64,000 nucleotides of DNA, taken from NCBI GenBank assembly GCA_017431785.1, contig JAFRKJ010000095.1:1-64000 (forward strand), written 5' to 3'. The translations under genes and the position numbers were made by a program. Under the pieces are notes generated by a model. That model was not told where the DNA came from and did no database searches. It saw nothing but the letters and a program-made list of their open reading frames with translations. This DNA comes from Bacillota bacterium (GTDB lineage: Bacteria; Bacillota; Clostridia; Peptostreptococcales; Anaerovoracaceae). Below, one piece after another: positions 8,139 through 17,155 of this stretch (the stretch's first letter is position 1; every line of letters starts with the position of its first letter).

Positions 8139-9263
8139 ATGCAGGCTTTAAAATTAGTCCCTACAATTCACTATTTTGATACTTTCAAAGACTTTAACGA
8201 TGAGTTCAAACTCGGAAAAGGCGATATCCTCGTAACAAACGAGTGGATGTACAAGCCATATGTTGAAGGCCTTGGCATTGATATGCCTGTTATCTTCCAG
8301 GAAAAGTACGGTATGGGAGAGCCAACTGATGAGATGATGGACGCAATGAAGGCTGAGATGGATCAGTATGATTATGACAGAATCATCGCTTTTGGCGGCG
8401 GCACTATCGTAGACTGCTGTAAGGTTCTCGCTTGCGAGATTCCTGACAAGGTTGCTGATCTGTACACTGACAAGTATCCTTGCAAGAAGATCAAGAAGCT
8501 CATCGCTGTTCCTACAACTTGCGGAACAGGTTCAGAAGTAACGAATGTTGCTGTAGCATCCATTCCATCACTGAACCTGAAGAAGGGTATTGCTACTCCT
8601 GACACATTCGCAGATGAAGCAGTACTGATTCCGGAATCACTGCAGGGTCTGCCTGATAAAGTATTTGCAACTTCATCTGTAGATGCTCTGATTCACGCAG
8701 TTGAGTCATTCCTTTCACCAAAGGCATCCCCATTCACAGAGATCCTTTCCAAGGAAGCAATCGCACTGATCATGGGCGGATACAAGAAGATCGTCGAAAG
8801 AGGCGGCAACACAAAGGAAAACAGAGCTGACCTGCTCAAGGACTTCTGCCTGGCAGCAACTTATGCCGGCATCGCATTTGGTAATGCAGGCTGCGCAGCA
8901 GTACATGCACTGTCCTATGCACACGGCGGCGCATTCCACATTCCTCATGGCGAAGCAAACTTCATCTGCTTCACTGAAGTATTCAAGATGTACATGAGAA
9001 AGCAGCCAGTTGGCAAGATTCAGGAAGCAAACAAGATCTTCTGTGATGTTCTCGGATGCAGCGAAGATGTTGTTTACGAAGAACTGGATGCATTCCTCGG
9101 TAAGATTCTTGAGAAGAAGCCTCTCAGAGAGTATGGCATGACTGAGGATCAGGTTGCTCCATTTGCTAAGTCAACGATTGACAACCAGCAGAGACTGCTC
9201 GGCAACAACTATGTTGAACTCTCAGAAGAAGAAATCGCTGAGATCTTCCAGAACCTCTACTAA
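8139..9263 (+). CDS. 4hbD: NAD-dependent 4-hydroxybutyrate dehydrogenase (iron-type alcohol dehydrogenase)
   Basis: 374 residues of the Fe-dependent alcohol dehydrogenase family. The dinucleotide motif GGGTIVDCCK is near 87 and PTTCGTGSEVTN near 125. The metal ligands predicted by family alignment are D182, H186, H256 and H270. It interconverts succinate semialdehyde and 4-hydroxybutyrate. The gene has a strong AAGGAGG site and the same codon bias as abfD. It is the last gene of the module and is closed by a strong terminator. A 4-aminobutyrate aminotransferase is not present in the window. Confidence 0.92.
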   Translation: MQALKLVPTIHYFDTFKDFNDEFKLGKGDILVTNEWMYKPYVEGLGIDMPVIFQEKYGMGEPTDEMMDAMKAEMDQYDYDRIIAFGGGTIVDCCKVLACEIPDKVADLYTDKYPCKKIKKLIAVPTTCGTGSEVTNVAVASIPSLNLKKGIATPDTFADEAVLIPESLQGLPDKVFATSSVDALIHAVESFLSPKASPFTEILSKEAIALIMGGYKKIVERGGNTKENRADLLKDFCLAATYAGIAFGNAGCAAVHALSYAHGGAFHIPHGEANFICFTEVFKMYMRKQPVGKIQEANKIFCDVLGCSEDVVYEELDAFLGKILEKKPLREYGMTEDQVAPFAKSTIDNQQRLLGNNYVELSEEEIAEIFQNLY

Positions 9264-9289
9264 AAACAAACATAATAAAATCATCACAT

Positions 9290-9321
9290 AAGAGCGAAGG
9301 AGTCATCCTTCGCTCTTTTTA
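9290..9321 (+). terminator. Strong intrinsic terminator of the abf operon
   Basis: A perfect 12-bp stem AAGAGCGAAGGA / TCCTTCGCTCTT with the 4-base loop GTCA, followed by TTTATT. Confidence 0.92.
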
Positions 9322-9357
9322 TTAAAAATATCTAAGATGAATATGGTGTATTACTGT

Positions 9358-9386
9358 TTGAACATGGTATTGATTTGTGATAACAT
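9358..9386 (+). promoter_or_regulatory. Candidate promoter of the DUF975 operon
   Basis: TTGAAC at 9358-9363 and TAACAT at 9381-9386 are separated by 17 bases. It lies just after the abf terminator and 47 bases before the first gene, whose leader carries two tandem AAGGAGTATT repeats. Confidence 0.5.
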
Positions 9387-9432
9387 ATCATGGTATCAGT
9401 AGAAAAAAAGGAGTATTAAAGGAGTATTATAT

Positions 9433-10410
9433 ATGCAGGACATTTTAGTCGAACAGAACATAATTATTACGGAACCTTGCAAAACCTTGAGAACACTTGG
9501 CAGAAACGCCCTTGCAGGCAAGTGGAAGCTTGCAATTACTGCGGTTTGTGTCTTCATTCTTGTCCTTCAGCTTCCGATGGCAGTGTTTGATGCACTTTTC
9601 GGGCTGAATATAGGCAGCATCATGACGAGCAACGGATATACTTACGGCATGGATGCCGGCATGTATGTTGATTTCTACAACAATATGCCGCAGATCAGTG
9701 CGCTCAGTCAGATTTATCTGCTCTTGGTTGCAGGCCCGATGACCTTAGGAATCAGTCTGTTCTTCCTGGCTACTTTCAGAAAGCACGATGTACAGGTGAC
9801 GGATATGTTTCTGGGATTTGAGAGATTCGGTAAAGCACTGGGACTGTTCCTGTTTATGGAGCTGTTCATTATCCTGTGGTCTCTGCTGTTCATTATTCCG
9901 GGAATCATTGCATCCTTCAGATACAGCCAGGCATTCTTTATTCTGGCAGATGATCCGGATAAAGGGATCAGACAATGTATGAATGAATCAAAAGCCATGA
10001 TGAAAGGGAATAAAGCGAAGTATTTCCTCTTATCACTCTCATTCATCGGCTGGGTCATTCTTTCAGCGATTCCGTCCGGCATTGTAGAGTCCATCGGCGG
10101 TATTGTTACGAGCAATTCATTTATTATGGCTTTGTTCTCGATTATCGGTGGACTGTTCATGGCTCCTGTTATCGCATATACTTACTCCACATTCGCTGGG
10201 TTCTATGAGATTCTCTCAGGACATCTCATCAAAGAAACAATGCCTGTTCCTGTTACGGCAGAAGAGGCGCAGCAGCAGTATGAAGAAATGATCGCGAAAG
10301 AAGCAGAAGAAAAAGAAGCAGCAGAGCAAGAGCAGGACGAACAGAAAGAAGACAAAGTAAAGCAGGAAGAAGAGCAGGAGACAGAAGCAGATGGACCAGA
10401 ATCAGAATAA
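9433..10410 (+). CDS. DUF975 family integral membrane protein
   Basis: 325 residues with about six hydrophobic helices between residues 30 and 265, arranged as in DUF975 (TerC-unrelated) membrane proteins of Firmicutes; the segment IIPGIIASFRYSQAFFILAD is typical. The last ~50 residues form a very acidic Glu/Gln/Lys-rich tail that is probably disordered and cytoplasmic. Function of the family is unknown. Two tandem copies of AAGGAGTATT precede the ATG, the second being the likely ribosome binding site. The end overlaps the next gene by 20 bases. Confidence 0.8.
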   Translation: MQDILVEQNIIITEPCKTLRTLGRNALAGKWKLAITAVCVFILVLQLPMAVFDALFGLNIGSIMTSNGYTYGMDAGMYVDFYNNMPQISALSQIYLLLVAGPMTLGISLFFLATFRKHDVQVTDMFLGFERFGKALGLFLFMELFIILWSLLFIIPGIIASFRYSQAFFILADDPDKGIRQCMNESKAMMKGNKAKYFLLSLSFIGWVILSAIPSGIVESIGGIVTSNSFIMALFSIIGGLFMAPVIAYTYSTFAGFYEILSGHLIKETMPVPVTAEEAQQQYEEMIAKEAEEKEAAEQEQDEQKEDKVKQEEEQETEADGPESE

Positions 10411-10675
10411 AGAAAACTATAAATTCTTTTCGCATAGAGAATGCGAATTCTTCCCATGCCATAATGTATCAGACGAAGAGTCATTCAACTGTCTCTTCTG
10501 TTATTGCCCGCTGTATGCATTAGGGAAGGAATGCGGCGGCAATTTTACATATACGGAAAACGGCATCAAAGACTGCAGCAACTGCATGGTCCCTCACGGG
10601 AAAGGGGCTTATGATCATGTGATGTCTAAGATGGGACTTCTTATGGAGATTGCGAAAGATAAAGGAAAGGAATAA
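10391..10675 (+). CDS. Cysteine-rich small domain protein
   Basis: 94 residues matching the cysteine-rich small domain family (PF04071 as remembered). Eight cysteines occur in the order REC-PC, FNCLFCYCP, KECGG and DCSNCMVPH. These probably bind zinc or an Fe-S cluster. Homologues are often near cobalamin or metal-cofactor genes; here the partners are a DUF975 membrane protein (20-base overlap) and an M16 peptidase that starts one base after its stop codon. Function is not known. Confidence 0.8.
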   Translation: MDQNQNKENYKFFSHRECEFFPCHNVSDEESFNCLFCYCPLYALGKECGGNFTYTENGIKDCSNCMVPHGKGAYDHVMSKMGLLMEIAKDKGKE

Positions 10676-11938
10676 ATGGCAGAAGAAATAAGACTTGACT
10701 GCGGAGTCAGGATAATCATAGAAAAAAACACCATGGTCAGATCAGCCGCCCTTGGCATATGGGTGGCCTCAGGTTCAATGTACGAGGACGACAGCACGCA
10801 TGGTGTTTCTCATTTTATTGAACATATGATGTTCAAGGGAACAGAAAACAGAAGCGCCAGACAGATTGCAGAGGATATGGATAAGATCGGTGCTACTTTT
10901 AACGCGATGACGGGAAAGGAATCCACTTGTTATTACGTCAAGACCCTCACGTCCAACATCTACAAGGGTGCTGAGATTCTCATCGACATGGTACTGGGAT
11001 CACAGTTTGATACGGAAGAGCTGGATAAAGAGCGTCAGGTCATCCTTGAAGAGATCAAGATGGTCAAAGATACGCCTGACGATGAGATATACGACGTCAT
11101 TTCTGAACTTGTAAACAAAGGCGGTTCTCTGGGCAGATCTGTTCTTGGAACACCAGAAAGCCTTGCCGGTATCGACCGCGCCAGAATGGTCGAGTACTAC
11201 AGGAAACGGTATGCAAGAGAAGGCATCGTTGTTGCTGTCGCCGGGAATTTTGATGAGAAGAAAATCGTCGCGCTCTTCGATGAAAAGATGAAAGTCTTAA
11301 ATGAGAAACTTCCGACATTTGAAAAGGTGGAAGCACAGTATGAGAAATCATTCGATGTGCGGGTGAAGGATATTGAACAGACGCATCTGTGTCTGGCTGT
11401 GCCGGGTGTATCCTATATGGACGACATGTATTACACTTTTGTTCTCATGAACAGCATTTTAGGTGGATCCATGAGTTCCAGACTGTTCCAGAATATAAGA
11501 GAGCAGAAAGGTCTCGCGTATTCCGTTTGCTCCATGAATTCATTCAACAGCACATCCGGTTTTTTCAATATATATGCTGGTATTGCTCACGAAAACGCCG
11601 CCAAGACAATAAAAGAAATCCGGTATGAGCTTGAACGGCTGGCTGAGCATGGCGTGACCGAGGAAGAGCTTTCCATAGCAAAGGAGCAGGTGAAGACAAC
11701 CTACATCTTCTCTTTGGAGAATCCTGCTGCACTCATGTTTTCACTGGGCAGGAACAAACTGCTCATGGACAGGCTGTTTTCCGTAGACGAATCAATCGAA
11801 AAGTACAACGCCGTAACCTGCAGCGATATTCTGAAGGCCGCTGAAATGGTTGGTGATATCGATCAATACTGCGCTGCAGTCATTACCGGCAAAGAGTTGA
11901 ACATCAAGGAGCTTATTGATGAAAGTAAGAATCAATAG
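10676..11938 (+). CDS. M16 family zinc peptidase (processing-protease-like)
   Basis: 420 residues, a half-length M16B peptidase as in B. subtilis YmxG/MlpA. The inverted zinc motif HxxEH is H46-F-I-E49-H50 in SHFIEHMMFKG, with the distal acidic ligand expected in EELDKERQVILEEI. The second half carries the usual inactive-domain motif GGSMSSRLFQNIREQKGLAY. It starts immediately after the stop codon of the Cys-rich gene and its end overlaps dut. The M16-dut pairing is common in Firmicutes. Confidence 0.92.
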   Translation: MAEEIRLDCGVRIIIEKNTMVRSAALGIWVASGSMYEDDSTHGVSHFIEHMMFKGTENRSARQIAEDMDKIGATFNAMTGKESTCYYVKTLTSNIYKGAEILIDMVLGSQFDTEELDKERQVILEEIKMVKDTPDDEIYDVISELVNKGGSLGRSVLGTPESLAGIDRARMVEYYRKRYAREGIVVAVAGNFDEKKIVALFDEKMKVLNEKLPTFEKVEAQYEKSFDVRVKDIEQTHLCLAVPGVSYMDDMYYTFVLMNSILGGSMSSRLFQNIREQKGLAYSVCSMNSFNSTSGFFNIYAGIAHENAAKTIKEIRYELERLAEHGVTEEELSIAKEQVKTTYIFSLENPAALMFSLGRNKLLMDRLFSVDESIEKYNAVTCSDILKAAEMVGDIDQYCAAVITGKELNIKELIDESKNQ

Positions 11939-12347
11939 TCTTTCAGGAATCTATCCGTCATATGAGACAGAAGGGTCTGCCGGCATGGATATCCGTGCCT
12001 ATCTGGAACAGCCAGTTATGATTAAGCCCGGAGAAAGAAAGATGATTCCCACAGGACTCTTTATGGAGTTTGAACCTGGGTTCGAGGTGCAGATCAGGGC
12101 CAGGAGCGGTCTGGCTGCAAAACACGGCATTGGTCTCGTCAATGGTGTGGGTACCATAGACAGTGATTACCGCGGCGAGATTATCGTAGCGCTGATCAAT
12201 CTGGGACAGGATGTCTTTGCAGTAAATAATGGAGACAGAATTGCGCAGATGGTTATTTCGCCTATTGTGCAGGCTGAAATTGAACCGGCAGATGAATTGT
12301 CCGATACAGAAAGAGGAGCGGGAGGATTCGGATCAACCGGAGTGTAG
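11919..12347 (+). CDS. dut: dUTP diphosphatase
   Basis: 142 residues, trimeric dUTPase. All five family motifs are present in order: AGMDIRA, ARSGLAAK, GVGTIDSDYRGEI, GDRIAQMVI and RGAGGFGSTG. It hydrolyses dUTP to dUMP and keeps uracil out of DNA. A TTG lies one codon upstream, but ATG at 11919 is 7 bases from AAGGAG and gives the normal N-terminus. It overlaps the M16 gene by 20 bases and is followed at once by the dGTPase-like gene, making a dNTP-sanitising pair. Confidence 0.95.
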   Translation: MKVRINSLSGIYPSYETEGSAGMDIRAYLEQPVMIKPGERKMIPTGLFMEFEPGFEVQIRARSGLAAKHGIGLVNGVGTIDSDYRGEIIVALINLGQDVFAVNNGDRIAQMVISPIVQAEIEPADELSDTERGAGGFGSTGV

Positions 12348-12348
12348 C

Positions 12349-13344
12349 ATGATTGTAAGAACTGACATTGAAAAACGTGAATACGAATACCTTTCACCTT
12401 TTGCTACAAAGGCAGCAGAGACAAAGGGAAGAGCAAAATCTGAGAAACAATGCGACATCAGGACGGACTTTCAGAGGGACAGAGACAGAATCATTCATTC
12501 AAAATCTTTTCGCCGCCTGATGCATAAAACGCAGGTCTTTCTGGCACCGGAAAGAGACCATTACAGGACAAGACTGACACATACCATCGAAGTCGCCCAG
12601 ATCGCCAGAACCATCTCCAGGGCTCTTGGTTTGAATGAGGACTTGACGGAAGCCATTGCCATGGGTCACGATCTTGGACATACTCCCTTTGGACACAGTG
12701 GTGAGCAGGTTCTGAGCAGACTCTATAGCAAAGGATTTCGGCATAATGAGCAGAGTCTCCGTGTCGTAGATGTTCTTGAATTTCATGGGACGGAACGAGG
12801 AATGAACCTGACGGCCGAGGTGCGGGATGGTATCCTGAATCACACAGGACCAGTTATGCCATTTACTCCTGAGGGGCAGGTAGTAAAAACAAGTGACAGA
12901 ATTGCATACATCAATCACGATATCGATGATGCCATCAGAAGTGGTGTGATTACAGAGAAAGATCTTCCACAGGATTGCGTAAGTATTCTCGGTGATTCCC
13001 ACAAGAGGAGGATCGATACCCTTGTCAAGGATATGATCGCAAACAGCGAGGGCTCTCCTGTGATTCATCTGAGCGATGAAAAGCTCAGTGCGATGAATAA
13101 ATTGCGGGCCTATATGTTTGAAAATGTTTATCACAATGAAAAGGTGAAGAGCGCTGAGGACATGGAAAGAATTGAGGAAACAATCGGTTCACTATTTAGA
13201 TACTATAATGACAATCCGGAGCTCATTATTGCTGAGTTCCCTGATTTGGCGGAAGTTTGTTCTGTGGAGGAACTTATCAAGGATCACATTGCGGGAATGA
13301 CAGACAGATATGCAGAAAATACATATCTGAATATTATGGAATAA
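12349..13344 (+). CDS. Deoxyguanosinetriphosphate triphosphohydrolase-like protein (HD domain)
   Basis: 331 residues. The HD-domain metal site is visible as H78 (RLTHTIEV), H107-D108 (GHDLGHTPFGHSGEQ) and a later conserved Asp. The N-terminal AAETKGRAKSE and FQRDRDRIIHSKSFRRL segments are diagnostic for Dgt-like proteins. It would hydrolyse dNTPs to nucleosides and triphosphate. The frame is open much further upstream inside dut, but the ATG at 12349, one base after the dut stop, gives the family N-terminus. It precedes dnaG, consistent with replication-linked nucleotide control. Confidence 0.9.
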   Translation: MIVRTDIEKREYEYLSPFATKAAETKGRAKSEKQCDIRTDFQRDRDRIIHSKSFRRLMHKTQVFLAPERDHYRTRLTHTIEVAQIARTISRALGLNEDLTEAIAMGHDLGHTPFGHSGEQVLSRLYSKGFRHNEQSLRVVDVLEFHGTERGMNLTAEVRDGILNHTGPVMPFTPEGQVVKTSDRIAYINHDIDDAIRSGVITEKDLPQDCVSILGDSHKRRIDTLVKDMIANSEGSPVIHLSDEKLSAMNKLRAYMFENVYHNEKVKSAEDMERIEETIGSLFRYYNDNPELIIAEFPDLAEVCSVEELIKDHIAGMTDRYAENTYLNIME

Positions 13345-13407
13345 AAAAAGGATTAGCCCTACTTCCAGCGTAGTTATAAGTATAAGAGTAAACTATAAGG
13401 GGTAGAT

Positions 13408-15153
13408 GTGGCTATCAATCGCAGATCGTATAATTTTAATAACGTAGACGAGATAAAAAGCAGGTGTAACATCGTAGATGTCATTGGCAGAGTCGTGACT
13501 CTGAAGAAGGCAGGAAGCTCCTATAAAGGGCTTTGTCCTTTCCACAATGAGAAGACACCTTCTTTTTCTGTTGATGAGACAAGACAGTCCTACAAATGCT
13601 TCGGCTGCGGTGAAGGCGGGGATGTTATCAGCTTCGTCCAGAAGTATTACAGCCTTGATTTTATGGAGGCGATGGAGCTGCTGGCCAAGGAATACGGTAT
13701 CGAACTGAAGAAGAACGATCAAAGCAGCGCACATAGCAAGGAATACTATGAAATCAACAGACTGGCTGCCAGATTCTTCTATAGAGCGCTGCGTGAGCAC
13801 AACAACCCCGGATACACATATATGCGCCGCAGAGGCATATCCGACGAAACGCTCAACACCTTTGGAATCGGTTATGCGGATGAGAAATGGACGAGCCTTA
13901 CGGACCACCTTGTGAACCAGGGCATTGATCCGGTCAGACTTGTGGAAGTAGGACTATCTTCCGAGAAAGATGGAAGATATTACGATAAATTCAGGGGTAG
14001 AGTAATTTTCCCGATCATCAATACAGGGGGTAAGGTCATAGGATTTGGCGGCAGAATCATTGCCGATGGCGAGCCGAAGTACTTGAACTCCAAAGAATCA
14101 TCAGTATTCCAGAAGAAGAACAACCTGTACGCTCTGAATGTGACGAAGGATTACGTGAAGAAGGAAGACAGGATCATTCTGGTTGAAGGGTATATGGATG
14201 TAATTTCTCTATATCAGGCAGGAATCAGGAATGTGTCTGCTTCACTTGGAACGGCACTGACCGAAAATCAGGCGAGGTTGATCAAGCGGTATACATCAGA
14301 AGTGATTCTTTCCTATGATGCAGATGCAGCCGGACAGAAAGCAGCCCTCAGGGGGCTCGACATCCTGTACGGGGAGGATCTGAGAGCAAAGGTACTCGTT
14401 GTGACAGATGGAAAAGACCCTGATGAGTTCATCAAAGCTAAGGGCAGGGATGCTTATTTGAAACTTGCTGATGAAGCGCTTCCATTTGGTGATTTCAAGC
14501 TAAAGAAAGCAGCAGAGAGATACGATATCACAGATAATCAGCAGAAGCTCAGATATATCAGAGATGCTATCAGGATTCTGAAGGGCATGAAACCTGTTGA
14601 GGCGGATATGTACCTGGGCAGACTATCCGAGGAAACAGGCATTTCCGAAGAGGCGATCAGAAGGGAATACGAGAGCGGAAAAGACAACCAGAATCAGAGT
14701 GCTTTTGCAGCCATCATCGGCAGAGAACAGTCTGCAGAAGATGAAATCAGCGAAGCGGAGCAGGAACTGCTCAAGCTGATGCTGATAGATAGTGACTTTG
14801 TGAAACTGCCTGAGGACATTAGAGAGGATGTCTTCAGGGATAGGATAAGCAGCAGTATATATGCAGCCATCAAGGCTGTTGATAAGGGAGAACGCCCTCT
14901 CGATATGGGCCGTATCACAGATCAGATCGATATCGAATGTTCACAGTTGCTGAACACGATTACATCGAAGGTGATTCCCGGAGATAGAGAAAAGGACATA
15001 TATGAAGACTGCATCAGCTTTATCAGGACCCGAAAACTGATTCGGGAAGCCGATCGGATAACGGCAAGACTGCGGGATCCGAATATAGACAAGCAGGAAG
15101 CAGAGAAACTGATGCAAAGACAGATTGAGATACAGAGATCAATAAAAGGATAG
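13408..15153 (+). CDS. dnaG: DNA primase
   Basis: 581 residues. The CHC2 zinc ribbon has C43, H46, C64 and C67; the Toprim catalytic core has E260 in LVEGYMD and D304-x-D306 in LSYDADAAGQ. The remaining ~200 residues form the helicase-interacting C-terminal region. It makes RNA primers at the replication fork. Start codon is GTG behind AAGGGG. It is followed after 9 bases by rpoD, the classic macromolecular-synthesis pair. Confidence 0.96.
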   Translation: MAINRRSYNFNNVDEIKSRCNIVDVIGRVVTLKKAGSSYKGLCPFHNEKTPSFSVDETRQSYKCFGCGEGGDVISFVQKYYSLDFMEAMELLAKEYGIELKKNDQSSAHSKEYYEINRLAARFFYRALREHNNPGYTYMRRRGISDETLNTFGIGYADEKWTSLTDHLVNQGIDPVRLVEVGLSSEKDGRYYDKFRGRVIFPIINTGGKVIGFGGRIIADGEPKYLNSKESSVFQKKNNLYALNVTKDYVKKEDRIILVEGYMDVISLYQAGIRNVSASLGTALTENQARLIKRYTSEVILSYDADAAGQKAALRGLDILYGEDLRAKVLVVTDGKDPDEFIKAKGRDAYLKLADEALPFGDFKLKKAAERYDITDNQQKLRYIRDAIRILKGMKPVEADMYLGRLSEETGISEEAIRREYESGKDNQNQSAFAAIIGREQSAEDEISEAEQELLKLMLIDSDFVKLPEDIREDVFRDRISSSIYAAIKAVDKGERPLDMGRITDQIDIECSQLLNTITSKVIPGDREKDIYEDCISFIRTRKLIREADRITARLRDPNIDKQEAEKLMQRQIEIQRSIKG

Positions 15154-15162
15154 GGTGAGAAA

Positions 15163-16401
15163 ATGACGAAAGGTACAAACAACAAGAAAAAAACAGAACT
15201 TGAACGGTTCAGAGAGAAAATCATCGCAATCAAGAACGAAGAAGATTCGAAAGATGGGGTTTCTGAGCGAGTCAAACTTGAAGCGATGACTGGTCTGAAG
15301 GAGCTTGCAGAAGAAAAAGGCGCCTCCTCACTCACGTTCTCTGAAGTCGGCGATAAGATCGACAGCATTGAATTTGACAAAGACCAGATTGAAGACATCT
15401 ACGATTATCTGGAAAGAACAGGTATTACCGTAGTAGCAGACAAAGAAGAACCGGACGGCAGCGAATTGGATAAGATCGACAAGGAGGAAGAAGATCCTGA
15501 AATCAGAGCACAGCTCGAAAAGGATCCTAAGATCAAAGAAATCGATCTGGAAGCCACGATTTCAAAAACTGTCGCAGTAGACGACCCGGTTCGTATGTAC
15601 CTGAAGGAAATCGGCAAAGTGCCTTTGCTGTCAGCAGAGGAAGAAGTGGAACTGGCAAAGAGGATGGAGCAGGGGGATGAATATGCCAAGCAGAAACTCT
15701 GTGAGGCAAATCTCCGTCTGGTAGTTTCCATCGCCAAGAAGTATGTCGGCAGGGGAATGCTGTTCCTCGATCTGATCCAGGAAGGCAATCTCGGACTGAT
15801 CAAGGCTGTCGACAAGTTTGATTACACCAAGGGATATAAGTTCAGTACATATGCTACATGGTGGATCAGACAGGCTATCACAAGATCCATCGCAGATCAG
15901 GCCAGAACGATCAGAATCCCTGTCCATATGGTTGAAACTATTAATAAGCTAATAAGAGTATCCCGTCAGCTTCTTCAGGAGAACGGCCGTGAGCCGACTC
16001 CTGATGAAATTGCAGAAGAGATGGGTATTACAGTAGAGAAGGTCAGAGAAATCCTTAAGATCGCACAGGAACCAGTATCATTGGAAACACCGATCGGCGA
16101 AGAGGAAGACAGCCATCTCGGGGACTTCATTCCGGATGAAGATGCGCCTGCTCCTGCAGAAGCGGCTGCGTTCAGCATGCTCAAAGAGCAGCTCGTTGAG
16201 GTCCTGAATACTCTTACAGAAAGAGAACAGAAAGTACTTAAGCTCAGATTCGGTCTGGAAGACGGACGTGCCAGAACACTGGAAGAAGTGGGCAAGGAAT
16301 TTGACGTAACCCGTGAGAGAATCAGACAAATCGAAGCCAAGGCGCTGCGGAAACTCAGACATCCGACCAGAAGCAAGAAGCTCAAGGACTACCTGGAGTA
16401 A
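15163..16401 (+). CDS. rpoD: Primary sigma factor (sigma-70/sigma-A)
   Basis: 412 residues. Region 1.1 occupies about the first 80 residues, followed by an acidic linker. Region 1.2 begins at [14 protein letters not shown], region 2 contains [20 protein letters not shown], region 3 [15 protein letters not shown], and region 4 the helix-turn-helix [20 protein letters not shown]. It directs RNA polymerase to housekeeping TTGACA/TATAAT promoters, consistent with the promoters seen in this window. Confidence 0.97.
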   Translation: MTKGTNNKKKTELERFREKIIAIKNEEDSKDGVSERVKLEAMTGLKELAEEKGASSLTFSEVGDKIDSIEFDKDQIEDIYDYLERTGITVVADKEEPDGSELDKIDKEEEDPEIRAQLEKDPKIKEIDLEATISKTVAVDDPVRMYLKEIGKVPLLSAEEEVELAKRMEQGDEYAKQKLCEANLRLVVSIAKKYVGRGMLFLDLIQEGNLGLIKAVDKFDYTKGYKFSTYATWWIRQAITRSIADQARTIRIPVHMVETINKLIRVSRQLLQENGREPTPDEIAEEMGITVEKVREILKIAQEPVSLETPIGEEEDSHLGDFIPDEDAPAPAEAAAFSMLKEQLVEVLNTLTEREQKVLKLRFGLEDGRARTLEEVGKEFDVTRERIRQIEAKALRKLRHPTRSKKLKDYLE

Positions 16402-16429
16402 TGAGCAGGGCCCAAGCAGCTGGATTATT

Positions 16430-17155
16430 ATGAATGGACTTACTGACAGACTGCAGATGATTGCAGATGAAATCAAGCAAGGCGAGACCATGGCCGATAT
16501 AGGTACCGACCATGGTTTTTTGCCATTATTTCTTTGGGAAAATGGAATCTCACCATCTGTGATCATGTGCGATATCAGCGAACCATCTCTTGCCAAGGCA
16601 AAGGCAGCCGCCGGGGCATATCAGTTCGGGCAGGAACTGGATTTCAGAGCGGGAGACGGGTTGAAGATCCTAAGGTCCGGGGAAGTTGATGCTGTAGTCA
16701 TTGCCGGTATGGGTGGTCTTCTGATTCGTGATATTCTTGCAGCTGATATAGAGAAAACAGTTTCCTTCGGCAAGTACATTTTCCAGCCGAGGAATAACGC
16801 TGCCCATTTGAGATACTGGCTGGTTTCCAATGGATTCAGAATTATCAAAAATCAGCTTGTACGGGAAGGTAAATTCATTTGTGAGGTAATTACTGCTTTG
16901 CCGCCAAAACCCTCTGAAAACGGCGATATGGGACTCTCAGACACGTTGCCGTCTCCAGATGACCCTTGCTGGGATCTTCCGGAAGACCTAATGTCATCTC
17001 AACCAGATCTTGCAAGAGAATATGCCGCAGTCAAACTCGGCATCGAACAGAAGATATTGGAAGGTATGCACCGCAGCAGCAATGTTGCAGACTGTGAACT
17101 GCGCAGTGTAGAACGACGTATTGATTATTTCAGGAGTTACGGTTATGAAGTATAG
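16430..17155 (+). CDS. trmK: tRNA (adenine(22)-N1)-methyltransferase
   Basis: 241 residues. The SAM-binding motif is MADIGTDHGFLPLFL near the N-terminus, and VVIAGMGGLLIRDIL plus QPRNNAAHLRYWL are typical of TrmK. It methylates N1 of A22 in bacterial tRNAs. The frame extends upstream into rpoD, but the ATG at 16430 gives the family start; its ribosome binding site is poor. It overlaps the Nif3 gene by 11 bases, the usual rpoD-trmK-nif3 order of Firmicutes. Confidence 0.92.
   Translation: MNGLTDRLQMIADEIKQGETMADIGTDHGFLPLFLWENGISPSVIMCDISEPSLAKAKAAAGAYQFGQELDFRAGDGLKILRSGEVDAVVIAGMGGLLIRDILAADIEKTVSFGKYIFQPRNNAAHLRYWLVSNGFRIIKNQLVREGKFICEVITALPPKPSENGDMGLSDTLPSPDDPCWDLPEDLMSSQPDLAREYAAVKLGIEQKILEGMHRSSNVADCELRSVERRIDYFRSYGYEV

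Noticed and set aside
12229..12348. Longer N-terminus for the dGTPase-like gene inside dut
   Set aside because: The extension is out of frame with dut and unlike the family; the ATG one base after the dut stop fits.
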